51,530 bases of DNA from Candidatus Desulfovibrio intestinipullorum (GTDB taxonomy: Bacteria; Desulfobacterota; Desulfovibrionia; Desulfovibrionales; Desulfovibrionaceae). The notes beneath the pieces were generated by a model that saw nothing but the letters and a program-made list of their open reading frames with translations, had not been told where the DNA came from and searched no databases. The DNA is taken from contig DXHV01000075.1 in NCBI GenBank assembly GCA_019113165.1, positions 1 to 51,530 on the forward strand. The letters run 5' to 3'. This document shows, in pieces, positions 7,684-16,390 of this stretch. The position numbers were made by a program, and so were the translations under genes. Position 1 is the stretch's first letter. Each line of letters starts with the position of its first letter.

Positions 7684-8691
7684 ATGTACATGATCTTTGC
7701 CTCCCTGGCGCCCATCTTTCTCATCATCCTGGCCGGATTTGTCATAGAGCGCATCTCCTTTCTGCCGCAAAACACAGGCGACATCCTCAGCTTCTTTTCC
7801 ATCAACATCTGCATTCCCTGCCTGCTCTTCCACATCATGTGCACAACAAGCGTGGAGCAGTTCTCGCAGGTGAACTGGTGGATCGGCATGGTGGGCCCGC
7901 AGGTCATGGGCCTTGGCCTCTTCTTCTGCCTGGAGCGCTCCCTGCGCCGCACGGAGGCAGGCCCTGCCATGATCTCCAGCCTGACCTGCTGCTTCTGCAA
8001 CGCGGGCTTTGTGGGCATCTCGGTCATCATCAATCTCTTTCCCGGCAATGCCGAGGCCATGAGCGCCGCAGGCCTGAGCGTCGTGGCCTGCAACATCATC
8101 GTCATCATAGGCCAGATGACCCTGCTCGGCTGGTACAGGCGCAAGCAGATGCCCGACGGCCGCCACATCCACTTCGACATTCCGCGCCGCCTGCGCATCT
8201 GGCGCTTTGTGCGCCACTTCATCCTGGGCAATCCCATCTTCATGGCCACGGCCCTGGGCCTGAGCGTCGCCATCTCCGGCATTCCCCTCTGGGAGCCCCT
8301 GGACAAGGCCTGCTCCATGCTGGGCTTTGTCTCGCCCACCTGCATGCTCTTTGCCCTGGGCTTCTCCCTGCGCCGCAACCTCACCGAGGCCTTCCAGGGA
8401 CACAGCATCCACATGGGCCATCAGCTCTGGATGATGGCCTGGCGCCTTGTCGGCATGCCCCTGGTGGTCCTGGCAGCCCTCCTGCTGCTCGACTGCAATC
8501 CCCTGTGGATCAGCGTGAGCGTCATCATGATGGCCACGGGCACGGCCATCATGGTCGCCTCCCTGGCCCAGGTCTATGGCGCCGTGCCGGGCCAGGCAGC
8601 CCTCACCGTGGCCGTGACCAACATCCTGAGCCTCTTCTCGCTCATGGCAGCCATTGCCCTGCTCACCTGGCTCAACCTCATGCCCGCCTAA
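7684..8691 (+). CDS. AEC family (auxin efflux carrier-like) permease
   Basis: A 335-residue, very hydrophobic protein with about ten predicted membrane helices in two halves separated by a short charged loop (YRRKQMPDGRHIHFDIPRRL, about residues 150-170). It starts MYMIFASLAPIFLIILAGF, the usual AEC opening; helices include INICIPCLLFHIM and GNPIFMATALGLSVAISG. Bacterial AEC members export or exchange organic anions such as malate or small metabolites. The substrate is unknown here. GGAG lies nine bases before the ATG. Transcribed alone, away from the methyltransferase. Confidence 0.85.
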   Translation: MYMIFASLAPIFLIILAGFVIERISFLPQNTGDILSFFSINICIPCLLFHIMCTTSVEQFSQVNWWIGMVGPQVMGLGLFFCLERSLRRTEAGPAMISSLTCCFCNAGFVGISVIINLFPGNAEAMSAAGLSVVACNIIVIIGQMTLLGWYRRKQMPDGRHIHFDIPRRLRIWRFVRHFILGNPIFMATALGLSVAISGIPLWEPLDKACSMLGFVSPTCMLFALGFSLRRNLTEAFQGHSIHMGHQLWMMAWRLVGMPLVVLAALLLLDCNPLWISVSVIMMATGTAIMVASLAQVYGAVPGQAALTVAVTNILSLFSLMAAIALLTWLNLMPA

Positions 8692-8734
8692 GGGGGCAGT
8701 GCAGGGAGACAAGGAGAGCGGCCCCGCTGCCCCA

Positions 8735-9691
8735 TCAGGGACGTCTGCAAAGGTCCTTTGCCTGAGCTCTTCCTCCATGGTCCAGCCGTAGCGTCGATCC
8801 CTCGTACTCTATCTGAAACTCCCGGGCCACAGGCGATATCAGCACGGGCATCTCGCGATCCGCCTCCTCGTAGGAGCGGTGCTGCAGGATGTTCACAAAG
8901 CACTCCCGCAGGGCAGGAACGAGGTACCTGCGCCGGGCAGCCCCCACACGGGCCTTCTTCGCAAGCAGCATCGTGACCCCTGCGATCATGGCAGGAATGG
9001 GGCCCTCGAAGACGTCCTGATCCCCGGTCCGCCAGTAGTCCACAACCACGTTCAGGGAGGGGAAAAACTGCTGCGGACAGGAGCCCAGGGCCAGCAGTCC
9101 TGCCAGACTCGGCCGCAGGATCCCTGCTGCCGGGTCCGGGACAAGGACCTTTTCGTGCACCAGCACATCCTCGTCGCCGGCTTCCGTCAGACCGCCCTGC
9201 TCGCGCACCCGGGAAAGAAAGCCCGCCACAAGGTCCTCGTCCAGATCGCCTGCGTGGCTTCGGGCACGGGCTCCTCGTCGGCATGAGACTGCATGCGGGC
9301 CTCTTCCTCGACGCTCACCCGGCAGAGCTGCCCGGACTCGGCCCTGTACAGCCAGACCGAGCCGTCCTCGAGCCGGCAGGGCCGCCTCTACAGGGCAGGA
9401 AAGTCTGTCTGCGGCAGCACGGACAAGGCCGCGAGCGACGTCTCCCCAGAAGCCCGTGCGCACCCTGAAGCCCTGGTCCACGCCGGCGATGATAATGCCT
9501 CCGTCCCGGGAATTGGCGAAGGCACAGAGCAGCCCGGCGCAGCGCTGCACCGGCTGCGCCTCCTCGGGGTTCAGGGCAGATAGCCTGCGAGCCTGCTGTA
9601 TCTGCTGCGCAGCCTCTTCAGGATGGAGACAACTTCCCTGCTGGTCATCCGGGCCAGTTCGCCTTCAGGAGCACGTTCCACAAAAGCCATA
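8735..9691 (-). pseudogene. Decayed AlbA_2 / HATPase_c_4-type regulator
   Basis: Pieces of one protein lie in different frames. A possible N-terminus starts at 9691 (MAFVERAPEGELARMTSREV) and stops near 9570. Another frame then gives QRCAGLLCAFANSRDGGIII, the AlbA_2 (divergent AAA_4) signature. Around 9280-9400 the sensible frame (LEDGSVWLYRAESGQLCRV) differs from the open one. The last part has ALRECFVNILQHRSYEEADR, the ALREA.VN...HRDY motif of HATPase_c_4 proteins. At least two frameshifts separate these parts, so the gene is broken unless they are sequencing errors. Intact relatives are predicted ATP-binding transcription regulators. Confidence 0.6.
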
Positions 9692-10075
9692 GGTTCTTCT
9701 CCTTGCAAGAAATGCTGATGGCCGCCTGCCCCGAGCCTTCTCTCGAGCCTTCCCCGGGGGGCCTGTCCCCATCCTGCACAACTTTCACGGCCTCCACAAG
9801 GCAGCCTGCCCGTGAAGGCATCGGTCCCCAAAAGCTCCTGCCACAGCCCCTGCCAAAGAACCTGTGCCACAAAAGCCTCTGCCCCAATGCTTCGGTCCCG
9901 GTGCCAGGCCCTGAAGCCTGCTCGCGTGCCCGAAGAAAAACGTGTCGCAAAAGGCCTGTTGAGCGGCCCCGGAAGCTCGTCCGAAGGCTCTTCAGGAAGC
10001 GGCTTCGAGGCAGGGGCCTGCCCGCTCCTTCCCTTGTTCCTGCGGGCCACTTCTGATAGATACAGGCATTCATCA
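9692..10075. other. Intergenic stretch, no supported gene
   Basis: About 380 GC-rich bases precede cvpA. Overlapping open frames on both strands are Pro/Arg/Gly-rich and show no domain, and compositional bias explains them. I see no RNA structure beyond short C/G hairpins. Confidence 0.4.
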
Positions 10076-10101
10076 TTCTGCGAGGTTCTTCTGCGAGGTT
10101 C
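10076..10101 (+). repeat. Perfect 13-bp tandem duplication over the cvpA ribosome-binding site
   Basis: TTCTGCGAGGTTC occurs twice head to tail (10076-10088, 10089-10101), ending two bases before the cvpA ATG. Each copy contains GAGG, so two Shine-Dalgarno-like sites stand in series; only the second has near-normal spacing. Confidence 0.85.
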
Positions 10102-10103
10102 CC

Positions 10104-10592
10104 ATGGGGCAGGACATTCTTGACATCACCATCATCCTCATTCTCTTCTTCTTCACCATACGCGGCTATTTCAACGGTCTGGTGGGTGAAGTGGCGGCCA
10201 TTGTCTCCCTGGTGGGCGGCTTTGTCGTGGCCCACAAGTTCCATCCCCTGCTGGCTCCCTACCTCGACTTCATAGCCGAGCCCATGTGGCGCACCATGGC
10301 TGCCTACGTGGTGCTCTTCGTGGCCGTGGTCATCGGCGTGGCGCTCCTGGCAAGGCTTGTGCAGCGCCTGCTCTCCCTGGCCTTTGCCACCTGGGCAGAC
10401 CGCCTGGGCGGCGGCTTCTTCGGCCTGGCCAAGGGCATTCTTGTCTGCTCGCTCATCTTCCTTGTGCTCGGCAAGTTCTTTTCCACGGCAGACTTCTACA
10501 AAAACTCGCGGGTCCGTCCCTACATGACGGCGGTCATCGAGCAGCTGCGCACCTCGCTTCCCCCTGATATCGTCAAAAAATTCAGCCTGTAA
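10104..10592 (+). CDS. cvpA: CvpA family inner-membrane protein
   Basis: A 162-residue protein with four predicted membrane helices: ITIILILFFFTIRGYFNG, the GEVAAIVSLVGGFVVAH segment, MAAYVVLFVAVVIGVALLA, and GGGFFGLAKGILVCSLIFLVLG. The RGYFNGLVGE and DRLGGGFFGLAKG motifs are diagnostic of CvpA (colicin V production/envelope homeostasis). Its biochemical activity is not known. It is the first gene of a plus-strand run with mazG (15-base gap). Confidence 0.9.
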   Translation: MGQDILDITIILILFFFTIRGYFNGLVGEVAAIVSLVGGFVVAHKFHPLLAPYLDFIAEPMWRTMAAYVVLFVAVVIGVALLARLVQRLLSLAFATWADRLGGGFFGLAKGILVCSLIFLVLGKFFSTADFYKNSRVRPYMTAVIEQLRTSLPPDIVKKFSL

Positions 10593-10607
10593 CCAAAGGA
10601 ATATTCC

Positions 10608-11588
10608 ATGTCTCAGCAATGCAGCGCTCCTGCGGCCAATGCCGCGGACACAACCTGCGAACAGTCCGCACCCGCTTCCGATCACGGCCTCAATGCCCTG
10701 CGCGATGTCATCGCCCGGCTCACGGCCCCGGACGGCTGCAAGTGGGATCGCGCCCAGACCCCGGATTCGCTCACCGAATACGTCATCGAGGAGAGCCACG
10801 AGCTGGTCAGCGCCATCCGCTCGGGCAAGCCCGAGGATGTCTGCGAGGAACTGGGCGATGTGGCCTTTCTTTTGCTCTTCATCACCCATCTCTACGAGAA
10901 GGCCGGCGCCTTTACCCTGAGCGACGTGCTCGAAAAGAACGCCGCCAAGATGATCCACCGCCATCCCCATGTCTTTGCCGGCGAGCACTTTGCCAACCTG
11001 GACGAGCAGCTCAAGGCCTGGGAGCGCCTGAAGCAGGAGGAGCACAAGGCCGAGGGCAAGCCCACCGGCCTCTTCGACTCCCTGCCCCGCACCCTGGAGC
11101 CTCTGGCCCGGGCCTACCGCATCCACTCCAAGGCCGCCCGCACGGGCTTTACCTGGGAGTCCACCGAGGATGTGGAGCAGCAGGTGGAGACCGAGTGGCT
11201 TGAATACGTGGACGCCAATACCCGCAGAGACAGCTCGGCCATCAGCCACGAGCTGGGCGATCTGCTCTTCTCCATCGTGGAGCTGGGCCGCCGCCACGGC
11301 CTCAAGGCCAATGCCGAACTCGATGCCGCCAACGAGCGCTTCCTTTCCCGCTACCGCTTCATGGAAGAGCAGGCCCGCGCCAAGGGCCTGGATCTGGCCG
11401 CCCTGCCCCTGGCCGAAAAGGACGAGCTCTGGGCGCAGGCCAAGAAGGCCGAACAGGCCGGCTCCGAGGCAGCTGACAAGACGGCCGGCGAGAGCGCACG
11501 CCCTGCCCTCTCCCCCAGTGCCGTCCTGCGCAAGACAGCGCCTGCCGCTCCTTCTTCCACGACTTCTTCAGACACGGAGACCAGGTAA
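10608..11588 (+). CDS. mazG: Nucleoside triphosphate pyrophosphohydrolase MazG
   Basis: A 326-residue enzyme with two MazG domains. The first (about residues 25-140) has EYVIEESHELVSAI and EDVCEELGDVAFLLLF, matching the EExxE...ExxD magnesium site. The second (about 165-260) has RDSSAISHELGDLLFSIVELGRRHGL. It hydrolyses NTPs/dNTPs to the monophosphate and PPi, and is linked to house-cleaning and control of alarmones. An N-terminal low-complexity extension and a C-terminal Ala/Ser/Pro tail of about 50 residues are additions beyond the usual 260-residue protein. AAGGAA precedes the ATG. Confidence 0.93.
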   Translation: MSQQCSAPAANAADTTCEQSAPASDHGLNALRDVIARLTAPDGCKWDRAQTPDSLTEYVIEESHELVSAIRSGKPEDVCEELGDVAFLLLFITHLYEKAGAFTLSDVLEKNAAKMIHRHPHVFAGEHFANLDEQLKAWERLKQEEHKAEGKPTGLFDSLPRTLEPLARAYRIHSKAARTGFTWESTEDVEQQVETEWLEYVDANTRRDSSAISHELGDLLFSIVELGRRHGLKANAELDAANERFLSRYRFMEEQARAKGLDLAALPLAEKDELWAQAKKAEQAGSEAADKTAGESARPALSPSAVLRKTAPAAPSSTTSSDTETR

Positions 11589-11618
11589 CACCAGGCTTTG
11601 CACCGGGCTTGTGCCCGC

Positions 11619-13529
11619 ATGGAGGCGGCCTTGTCCCACTTTGTCTTCAGACATGCTGCAGGGGCCAGTACAGCCAGACCAGGCAGGACCAGTCAGGCCC
11701 TGTCCTGCCTCCTGCCCTGCCTCCTTCTCTTCCTTCTTTTCCCTGTACTGGGCAGCCTCTGGGGCTGCACGGCAAGGGAGGCGCCCTCGCCCCTGATCAT
11801 GCCAGGCAGCGCTGCCCAGCACCAGGGCCGGGTGAGTCCGGTCTACGAGCAGTGGCTCTACAGGCAGTCCCTGCTGGGCCAGGCACGGGAACTTCTGGCT
11901 GCAACGCCTGCCGAGAAGACGCTGTGGCGCCACACGGCCGCCCTGCAGGACAGAGACCTTGTGCGCCGGGCAGCGCCTGCCTGGGTTGAGTACACAAGGG
12001 ACTTTGCGCCGCAGAAGCTCTTTTCCTCCCTGCAGGCCGCCCTGCCCGTGCTCTCGGGCCTGGGCCTGACCGGCGTGTGGCTCGACCAGGCCGGCGAGCC
12101 GGACACGGCCTGGGTGCCCGAAGAGGCCGATCATGCGCGGCGCACGGTCTCCCTGCAGCTTGATCCGGCCCTTGGCAGCGCAAGGGAGTGGCAGAGCCTT
12201 GTGACGAGCCTCCAGGCCCACGGACTGCAGTCCGGCATGCGCATGACCGAGGCCGCCACAGGCCTTGGTCCCGACTTCATGCTGCAGGCCAGGGGATCGG
12301 ATCGCCATCAGGGCCTCTACGCGCTCTGGGAAGTGCCCGAGCGCCTCTGGTCCCTGCTGCCTCCTGCCAAATCGGACTGGGACGTGCACCCCCTGAACGG
12401 GGACATGGTCCAGGCCCTGCGCAAGGAAGGCATTCTGCCAGGCACCCTGTCCCAGGAGCGCCTGTCCATGACCTGCGGCTGGGCAGCCACAGGCAGGGTC
12501 CTGACCATGGACGGCCAGACCAGGCGCCTTGTCTACCGCTATCTGGCCACGCCCTGGCAGCCCGTCCTCTGCTGGCAGGATCCCTCGGGCCGGGCCAAAA
12601 GCCTTCTTGCCGCCTCGCTTCTGCAGGTCACGGGCCTGCGGCGCCAGACGCTCTGCGGCGTGGATCTTGCGGGCCTCACGGGCCTTGATGTGGCGCCGGC
12701 CTCTGCGGACATGCGGCTTGCCCTCACCCCGGCCCCCCAGGCCCTGGCTTCCTTAAGCCAACAAATCCGCCGCTACGGCGGCTGGAGCCTGAGCCTTGCG
12801 GACACCGAAGCCGACAAGCCTGCCCCTTCCGGCACAGATGCAGGGCAGCTCGATCTGGCCCTGCTCCGGGCCGAAACGGATCTCGGCCTGGCGGACTTTG
12901 TACAGGCGCCCTGCCTGAAAGGGGCCATTGCTTCGGCCCTTGCCTCTGGCGATGCCACGGCCCTGGCCAATTTGCTCAGGCGCCTGACCAGTCTGCCCCT
13001 GCAAAACTGCGTGTTCAGGGTTCCTTCCCTGAAGGAGGTGGCAGGGCCTGCCGCAACAGCAGCCCGTTCCGCCGAGACCAGGACCGAAACACGATCCGTG
13101 GCCGAAGTCCGCCGGGATCTGGCCCATCTGCTCTGTGCCCTGCCGGCAGGCCTGCCGGGCCTGGCCTTTCTGCCCGCGGACTGCCTGCTCAAGGCCCGGG
13201 GCCAGCAGGTCGAGCCTTCGGCTGCCGGCCTCATGCTCACAGACGTCCTGAAGGCCCGCGCTGCGCTTGACCTTTCCGGGGCGCGACGGGTAAAGATTTC
13301 ACAACCAGCCAAGGCTGTGCTGGTCACCACGGCAGCCCTGCCCGGTCAGGGTTCCCTCGTGACTGTCCTCAATTTTGGCGCGGAGCCTGTCACCCTCTCC
13401 CTGCCCCTGTTGTCCGGGAGCATCAGCCTGACTCCGCACGCCAGTACCGTTTCCGGCGCTCTTTCCCTCAAAGCCCGGCAAGCTGCCCATTTCCTCGTGG
13501 GCTGCGCTTACCGGCCGCCACATGGTTAA
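11619..13529 (+). CDS. Large predicted lipoprotein, possibly a degenerate GH13-like (trehalose synthase-type) protein
   Basis: A 636-residue protein. A hydrophobic signal (LLPCLLLFLLFPVLGSLWGC) ends in a lipobox-like LWGC, so it is probably lipid-anchored. GLGLTGVWLDQAG resembles the strand-helix of GH13 barrels, and the C-terminal VLVTTAALPGQGSLVTVLNF...PVTLSLPLLSG resembles the beta-sandwich of trehalose synthase-like enzymes. I see none of the GH13 catalytic motifs (no DxRxD or nucleophile segment), so it is likely non-catalytic. The family call is tentative. ATG at 11619 was chosen; an in-frame TTG at 11598 would add seven residues. The downstream gene starts 11 bases after the stop, so the two are probably one unit. 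Confidence 0.55.
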   Translation: MEAALSHFVFRHAAGASTARPGRTSQALSCLLPCLLLFLLFPVLGSLWGCTAREAPSPLIMPGSAAQHQGRVSPVYEQWLYRQSLLGQARELLAATPAEKTLWRHTAALQDRDLVRRAAPAWVEYTRDFAPQKLFSSLQAALPVLSGLGLTGVWLDQAGEPDTAWVPEEADHARRTVSLQLDPALGSAREWQSLVTSLQAHGLQSGMRMTEAATGLGPDFMLQARGSDRHQGLYALWEVPERLWSLLPPAKSDWDVHPLNGDMVQALRKEGILPGTLSQERLSMTCGWAATGRVLTMDGQTRRLVYRYLATPWQPVLCWQDPSGRAKSLLAASLLQVTGLRRQTLCGVDLAGLTGLDVAPASADMRLALTPAPQALASLSQQIRRYGGWSLSLADTEADKPAPSGTDAGQLDLALLRAETDLGLADFVQAPCLKGAIASALASGDATALANLLRRLTSLPLQNCVFRVPSLKEVAGPAATAARSAETRTETRSVAEVRRDLAHLLCALPAGLPGLAFLPADCLLKARGQQVEPSAAGLMLTDVLKARAALDLSGARRVKISQPAKAVLVTTAALPGQGSLVTVLNFGAEPVTLSLPLLSGSISLTPHASTVSGALSLKARQAAHFLVGCAYRPPHG

Positions 13530-13539
13530 GGATCTCTCT

Positions 13540-15798
13540 ATGGACAAGACTACATCTCCTGTCAGTGACAGCCAGGAACAGACACAGGCTCCCAGGAATG
13601 CGGATGCCTGGGCAGCCTTTGCCTCCAGGCCTGCGGCTGCCGAGGAACACACCTCTGTCCCCGGGACAGCGGCCCCCGAACAACCACAGACCTCTGCCCT
13701 GCCGGCCAGTACCCAGGATCTGCAGGCCCAGCTGCGCGAGGCCCAGGAACAGCTCCTGGACGCCTCCAGGCGGCTGCAGCAGCTTGAAGAGGCTGCCAGG
13801 GCCGCAGGCCTCACCGGCCAGCCCGCTGCTCCGGCAGCTCCCCAGGCAGGCACACAGGCTCCCAGACCCGGAACGGACGAGCCCGAAGCCGGAACCACAG
13901 CGCCCTTCGGCGCGGAAGAGACCACCCAGGCCGGTCAGGCAGACGAGGCAGACCAGCAGGAAGATGTCTATGTGGCTCCTGGTGAAGAAAGCGGTGCCCC
14001 CGAGAAAAAGAAGGCCGCAAGGCAGCCTGCCGGTCCTGCAGTGCACAACAGCATCTTCAGGCAGCTCGCAGCCGTGGCGCCCCTGACCCTGCTGGTCCTT
14101 CTGGCCTTCTTCTGCTGGGCTCCCGTGCTCATGGGCGATCTGGCCTGTCCCGAGGAAGTGGCCAACCTGAAGGTGCTCTCCGGCATGAGCGGTCCCGAGC
14201 TGCTGCCCCATGCAGGCAGTGTCACCCTGCTGCCCGTCTATGCCCTCTTTGCCTGGGGTGTGAGCCTCATTCCCCTGCCTGCGGCCAGCATCATCTGCGG
14301 CCCCTTGCTGAGCTACCTTGGCGCTGCCGTGGCGCTCCTTGGCCTGTGCATCTTCTGCGGCGGCCTGCGCCTTGGCCGCAATGTGATGCTGGGCTCAGGC
14401 CTCATGCTGCTCAGCCTGCCCCTCTTCATGAGCATGGCCAACTTCGTGGGCCCCATTCCCTTTGCCTGCGGCCTGAGCCTGGCGGCCATGGGCCTGCTGG
14501 CCCGCTCCTGGATGAAGAACTTTGACGTGCCCGGCATGGTCGTGGGCAATGCCCTGGCCGCTGCCGCAGCCCTGTCCGGCGGCCTCTACTACGGCCTTGT
14601 ACCCGTGCTCGCCGGCATGCTCTTTGCCCTGTGGCGCGGCAACGTGCAGCGCCTGCGCAATTCCGATGCCCTCATCGGCTTTGTGTGCTTTGTCGTGCTC
14701 CTGCTCCTGTGGATGAGCGCCCTGATCCTCTTCGGCGGATCCGACATCACCACGGATATGCTCTTTGCCGCCCTCTTCGGCATGCCCAGCACCCAGAGCC
14801 TGCTCAACCGCATTGTCCTCGGCCTGTGCGCCTTCCTGCCCTTCCTGGTCATCGTCATCAGCATCTCCTGGCCGCGCTTCCTTGCCAATGCCGTGCGCTC
14901 GCGCAGCAACAGCCCGGAAAGCGCTTCCGGCTATGCCTGGATGGCCCTCATTCTGGCCCTGCTCCTCAGCGCCTGTGCGGCCTCGGCCTTTGACGTCTTC
15001 CTGGCCGTGTGCCTCATGACCGTCCTGGCCACCAGAGCCCTGCTGAACCTGGGCACCATGGGCACCAAGTTCTTCTTCCTGCTCGTGTCCCTCATCCTGC
15101 TCATCGTGACCCTGGCTGGCTTGAGCGTCACCGTGCCCTTCGTGGGCGAAATCTTCCTGCCGCTTGCCGCCCAGTTCGGCCTGACCATTCCGGCTTCTGC
15201 CCAGCCGGCCCTGGCTGCCTTTGCCCAGGGTGACATCTTCACCACGGTCATCGTGCCGCTCCTGCCCCTGCTCTCGGCCCTGGTCATCATGCACGTGGCC
15301 TGGCGCAGCCGCACGGCTGCAGCGCCCCTGCTGGTGACAGCCGTGGCCTGCGTGGTCATGGCCCAGCCCTTTGCCCTGCTCATGACGCCCGTGATGGCCT
15401 CTGTGCCGGCCCTGAAGCTGGAAAAGGCAGCAAGCATCGTGCCGTCCCTTGGCGCTCCTGTGACCAAGGCCGTACCCGCTGCCAAGCCTGAAGCTGCTGC
15501 TCCTGCCGTAACGGCTCCTGCCAAGCCCGAGGCTGCCGCTCCTGCTGCAAAGCCCGAAGCCAAGCCCGAGGCTGCCGCTCCCGAAGCAAAGCCTGAAGCC
15601 AAGCCCGAGGCTGCCGCTCCCGAGGCAAAGCCTGAAGCAAAGCCCGAGGCTGCTGCTCCCGAGGCAAAGCCTGAAGCAAAGCCCGAGGCTGCCGCTCCTG
15701 AAGCAAAGCCCGAAGCTGCCAAGCCTAAGGCTGCTGCTCCTGAGGCAAAGCCCGAAGCAAAGCCTGACGCTGCCAAGTCCGAGACTGCTGCCAGCTAG
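13540..15798 (+). CDS. Polytopic membrane protein with low-complexity N-terminus and Ala/Pro/Lys/Glu repeat tail
   Basis: A 752-residue protein that I cannot assign. Residues 1-170 are Ala/Gln/Pro/Glu-rich with a short coiled-coil-like stretch (LQAQLREAQEQLLDASRRLQ), cytoplasmic. Residues 175-620 hold about twelve membrane helices (first: LTLLVLLAFFCWAPVLMG, then ASIICGPLLSYLGAAVALLG). The last 110 residues are AAAPEAKPEAKPE repeats. The layout recalls glycosyltransferase-like or secretion-linked membrane proteins, but no motif supports either. ATG at 13540 has AAGGA upstream; an earlier ATG at 13522 overlaps the preceding stop. A strong terminator follows. Confidence 0.75.
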   Translation: MDKTTSPVSDSQEQTQAPRNADAWAAFASRPAAAEEHTSVPGTAAPEQPQTSALPASTQDLQAQLREAQEQLLDASRRLQQLEEAARAAGLTGQPAAPAAPQAGTQAPRPGTDEPEAGTTAPFGAEETTQAGQADEADQQEDVYVAPGEESGAPEKKKAARQPAGPAVHNSIFRQLAAVAPLTLLVLLAFFCWAPVLMGDLACPEEVANLKVLSGMSGPELLPHAGSVTLLPVYALFAWGVSLIPLPAASIICGPLLSYLGAAVALLGLCIFCGGLRLGRNVMLGSGLMLLSLPLFMSMANFVGPIPFACGLSLAAMGLLARSWMKNFDVPGMVVGNALAAAAALSGGLYYGLVPVLAGMLFALWRGNVQRLRNSDALIGFVCFVVLLLLWMSALILFGGSDITTDMLFAALFGMPSTQSLLNRIVLGLCAFLPFLVIVISISWPRFLANAVRSRSNSPESASGYAWMALILALLLSACAASAFDVFLAVCLMTVLATRALLNLGTMGTKFFFLLVSLILLIVTLAGLSVTVPFVGEIFLPLAAQFGLTIPASAQPALAAFAQGDIFTTVIVPLLPLLSALVIMHVAWRSRTAAAPLLVTAVACVVMAQPFALLMTPVMASVPALKLEKAASIVPSLGAPVTKAVPAAKPEAAAPAVTAPAKPEAAAPAAKPEAKPEAAAPEAKPEAKPEAAAPEAKPEAKPEAAAPEAKPEAKPEAAAPEAKPEAAKPKAAAPEAKPEAKPDAAKSETAAS
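15523..15780 (+). repeat. In-gene tandem repeats encoding AKPEAKPEAAAPE units
   Basis: Units of about 39 bases (13 codons, roughly AAAPEAKPEAKPE) repeat five to six times with synonymous differences. They form the C-terminal tail of the membrane protein and could expand or contract in frame. Confidence 0.85.
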
Positions 15799-15821
15799 GC
15801 CAGTCTGACCCATTCAAGACC

Positions 15822-15873
15822 AGGCCCTGCCCCCTGTGCAAACACTGCACGTTGAGGGAGCAGGGCCTTTTTT
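15822..15873 (+). terminator. Terminator of the cvpA-to-membrane-protein run
   Basis: AGGCCCTGC (15822-15830) pairs with GCAGGGCCT (15860-15868), followed by TTTTT. It lies 23 bases after the stop at 15798. Confidence 0.8.
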
Positions 15874-15979
15874 GTGCCCAGGGCTTGCCTGCCCTTGTCA
15901 GGACTTCGACAAATGGGCTAGGCTTGGAAACATGTGAAAACAGGGCCTGCCCCTGCCCGCAAGGCCCAAAGGAGGATGT

Positions 15980-16390
15980 ATGCCTGCCTGCTCATTGCGC
16001 TCCAGTCTGTCACTGTCCCCCCGTCCGACACACTTTTCCGCACGCTGGATCGGCGTTCTCACGGCTTGCGCGCTTGCAGCCTGCCTGGAAGTTCTCATGC
16101 CTGATCCAGCTCTGGCTGAACCCTCCGGACAGCTGAACAGTCTGCCCGGCAGCCTGCTTGTGTGCGAGCGGCCTCAGGGACCGGCCAGCACGGCCCGTCA
16201 GACACGGGGTGTGCACACCCCGGCCATCCGTCCCAACGAATACAGGGAGCAGCTGAACTCCTCCAGAGCCAGGGAACAGAAGGTGCAGCGCTCCCTGCAA
16301 AGGCCGCGCCAGAGCCCTGGCCTCAACCGCTCCATCCATCCCAGCCGCCACGGACGTCCTTCGCTCTCCTCGGACAGGATGCCCAGATGA
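15980..16390 (+). CDS. Small secreted basic protein, unknown function
   Basis: A 136-residue protein. A signal peptide (WIGVLTACALAACLEVLM) has a likely cut after PALA near residue 46. The mature part is short, Arg/Ser/Pro-rich and basic (REQKVQRSLQRPRQSPGLNR). I know no family. Its last 46 codons lie inside the 411-bp tandem repeat that begins at 16251, so a second copy of the C-terminus without its N-terminus stands downstream. Start ATG 15980 follows AAAGGAGGATGT, a strong ribosome-binding site, which is the main support for this being a gene. Confidence 0.6.
   Translation: MPACSLRSSLSLSPRPTHFSARWIGVLTACALAACLEVLMPDPALAEPSGQLNSLPGSLLVCERPQGPASTARQTRGVHTPAIRPNEYREQLNSSRAREQKVQRSLQRPRQSPGLNRSIHPSRHGRPSLSSDRMPR

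Noticed and set aside
9645..11297. Minus-strand frame of 550 codons
   Set aside because: Mostly antisense to mazG and cvpA; the sense genes have definite family motifs.
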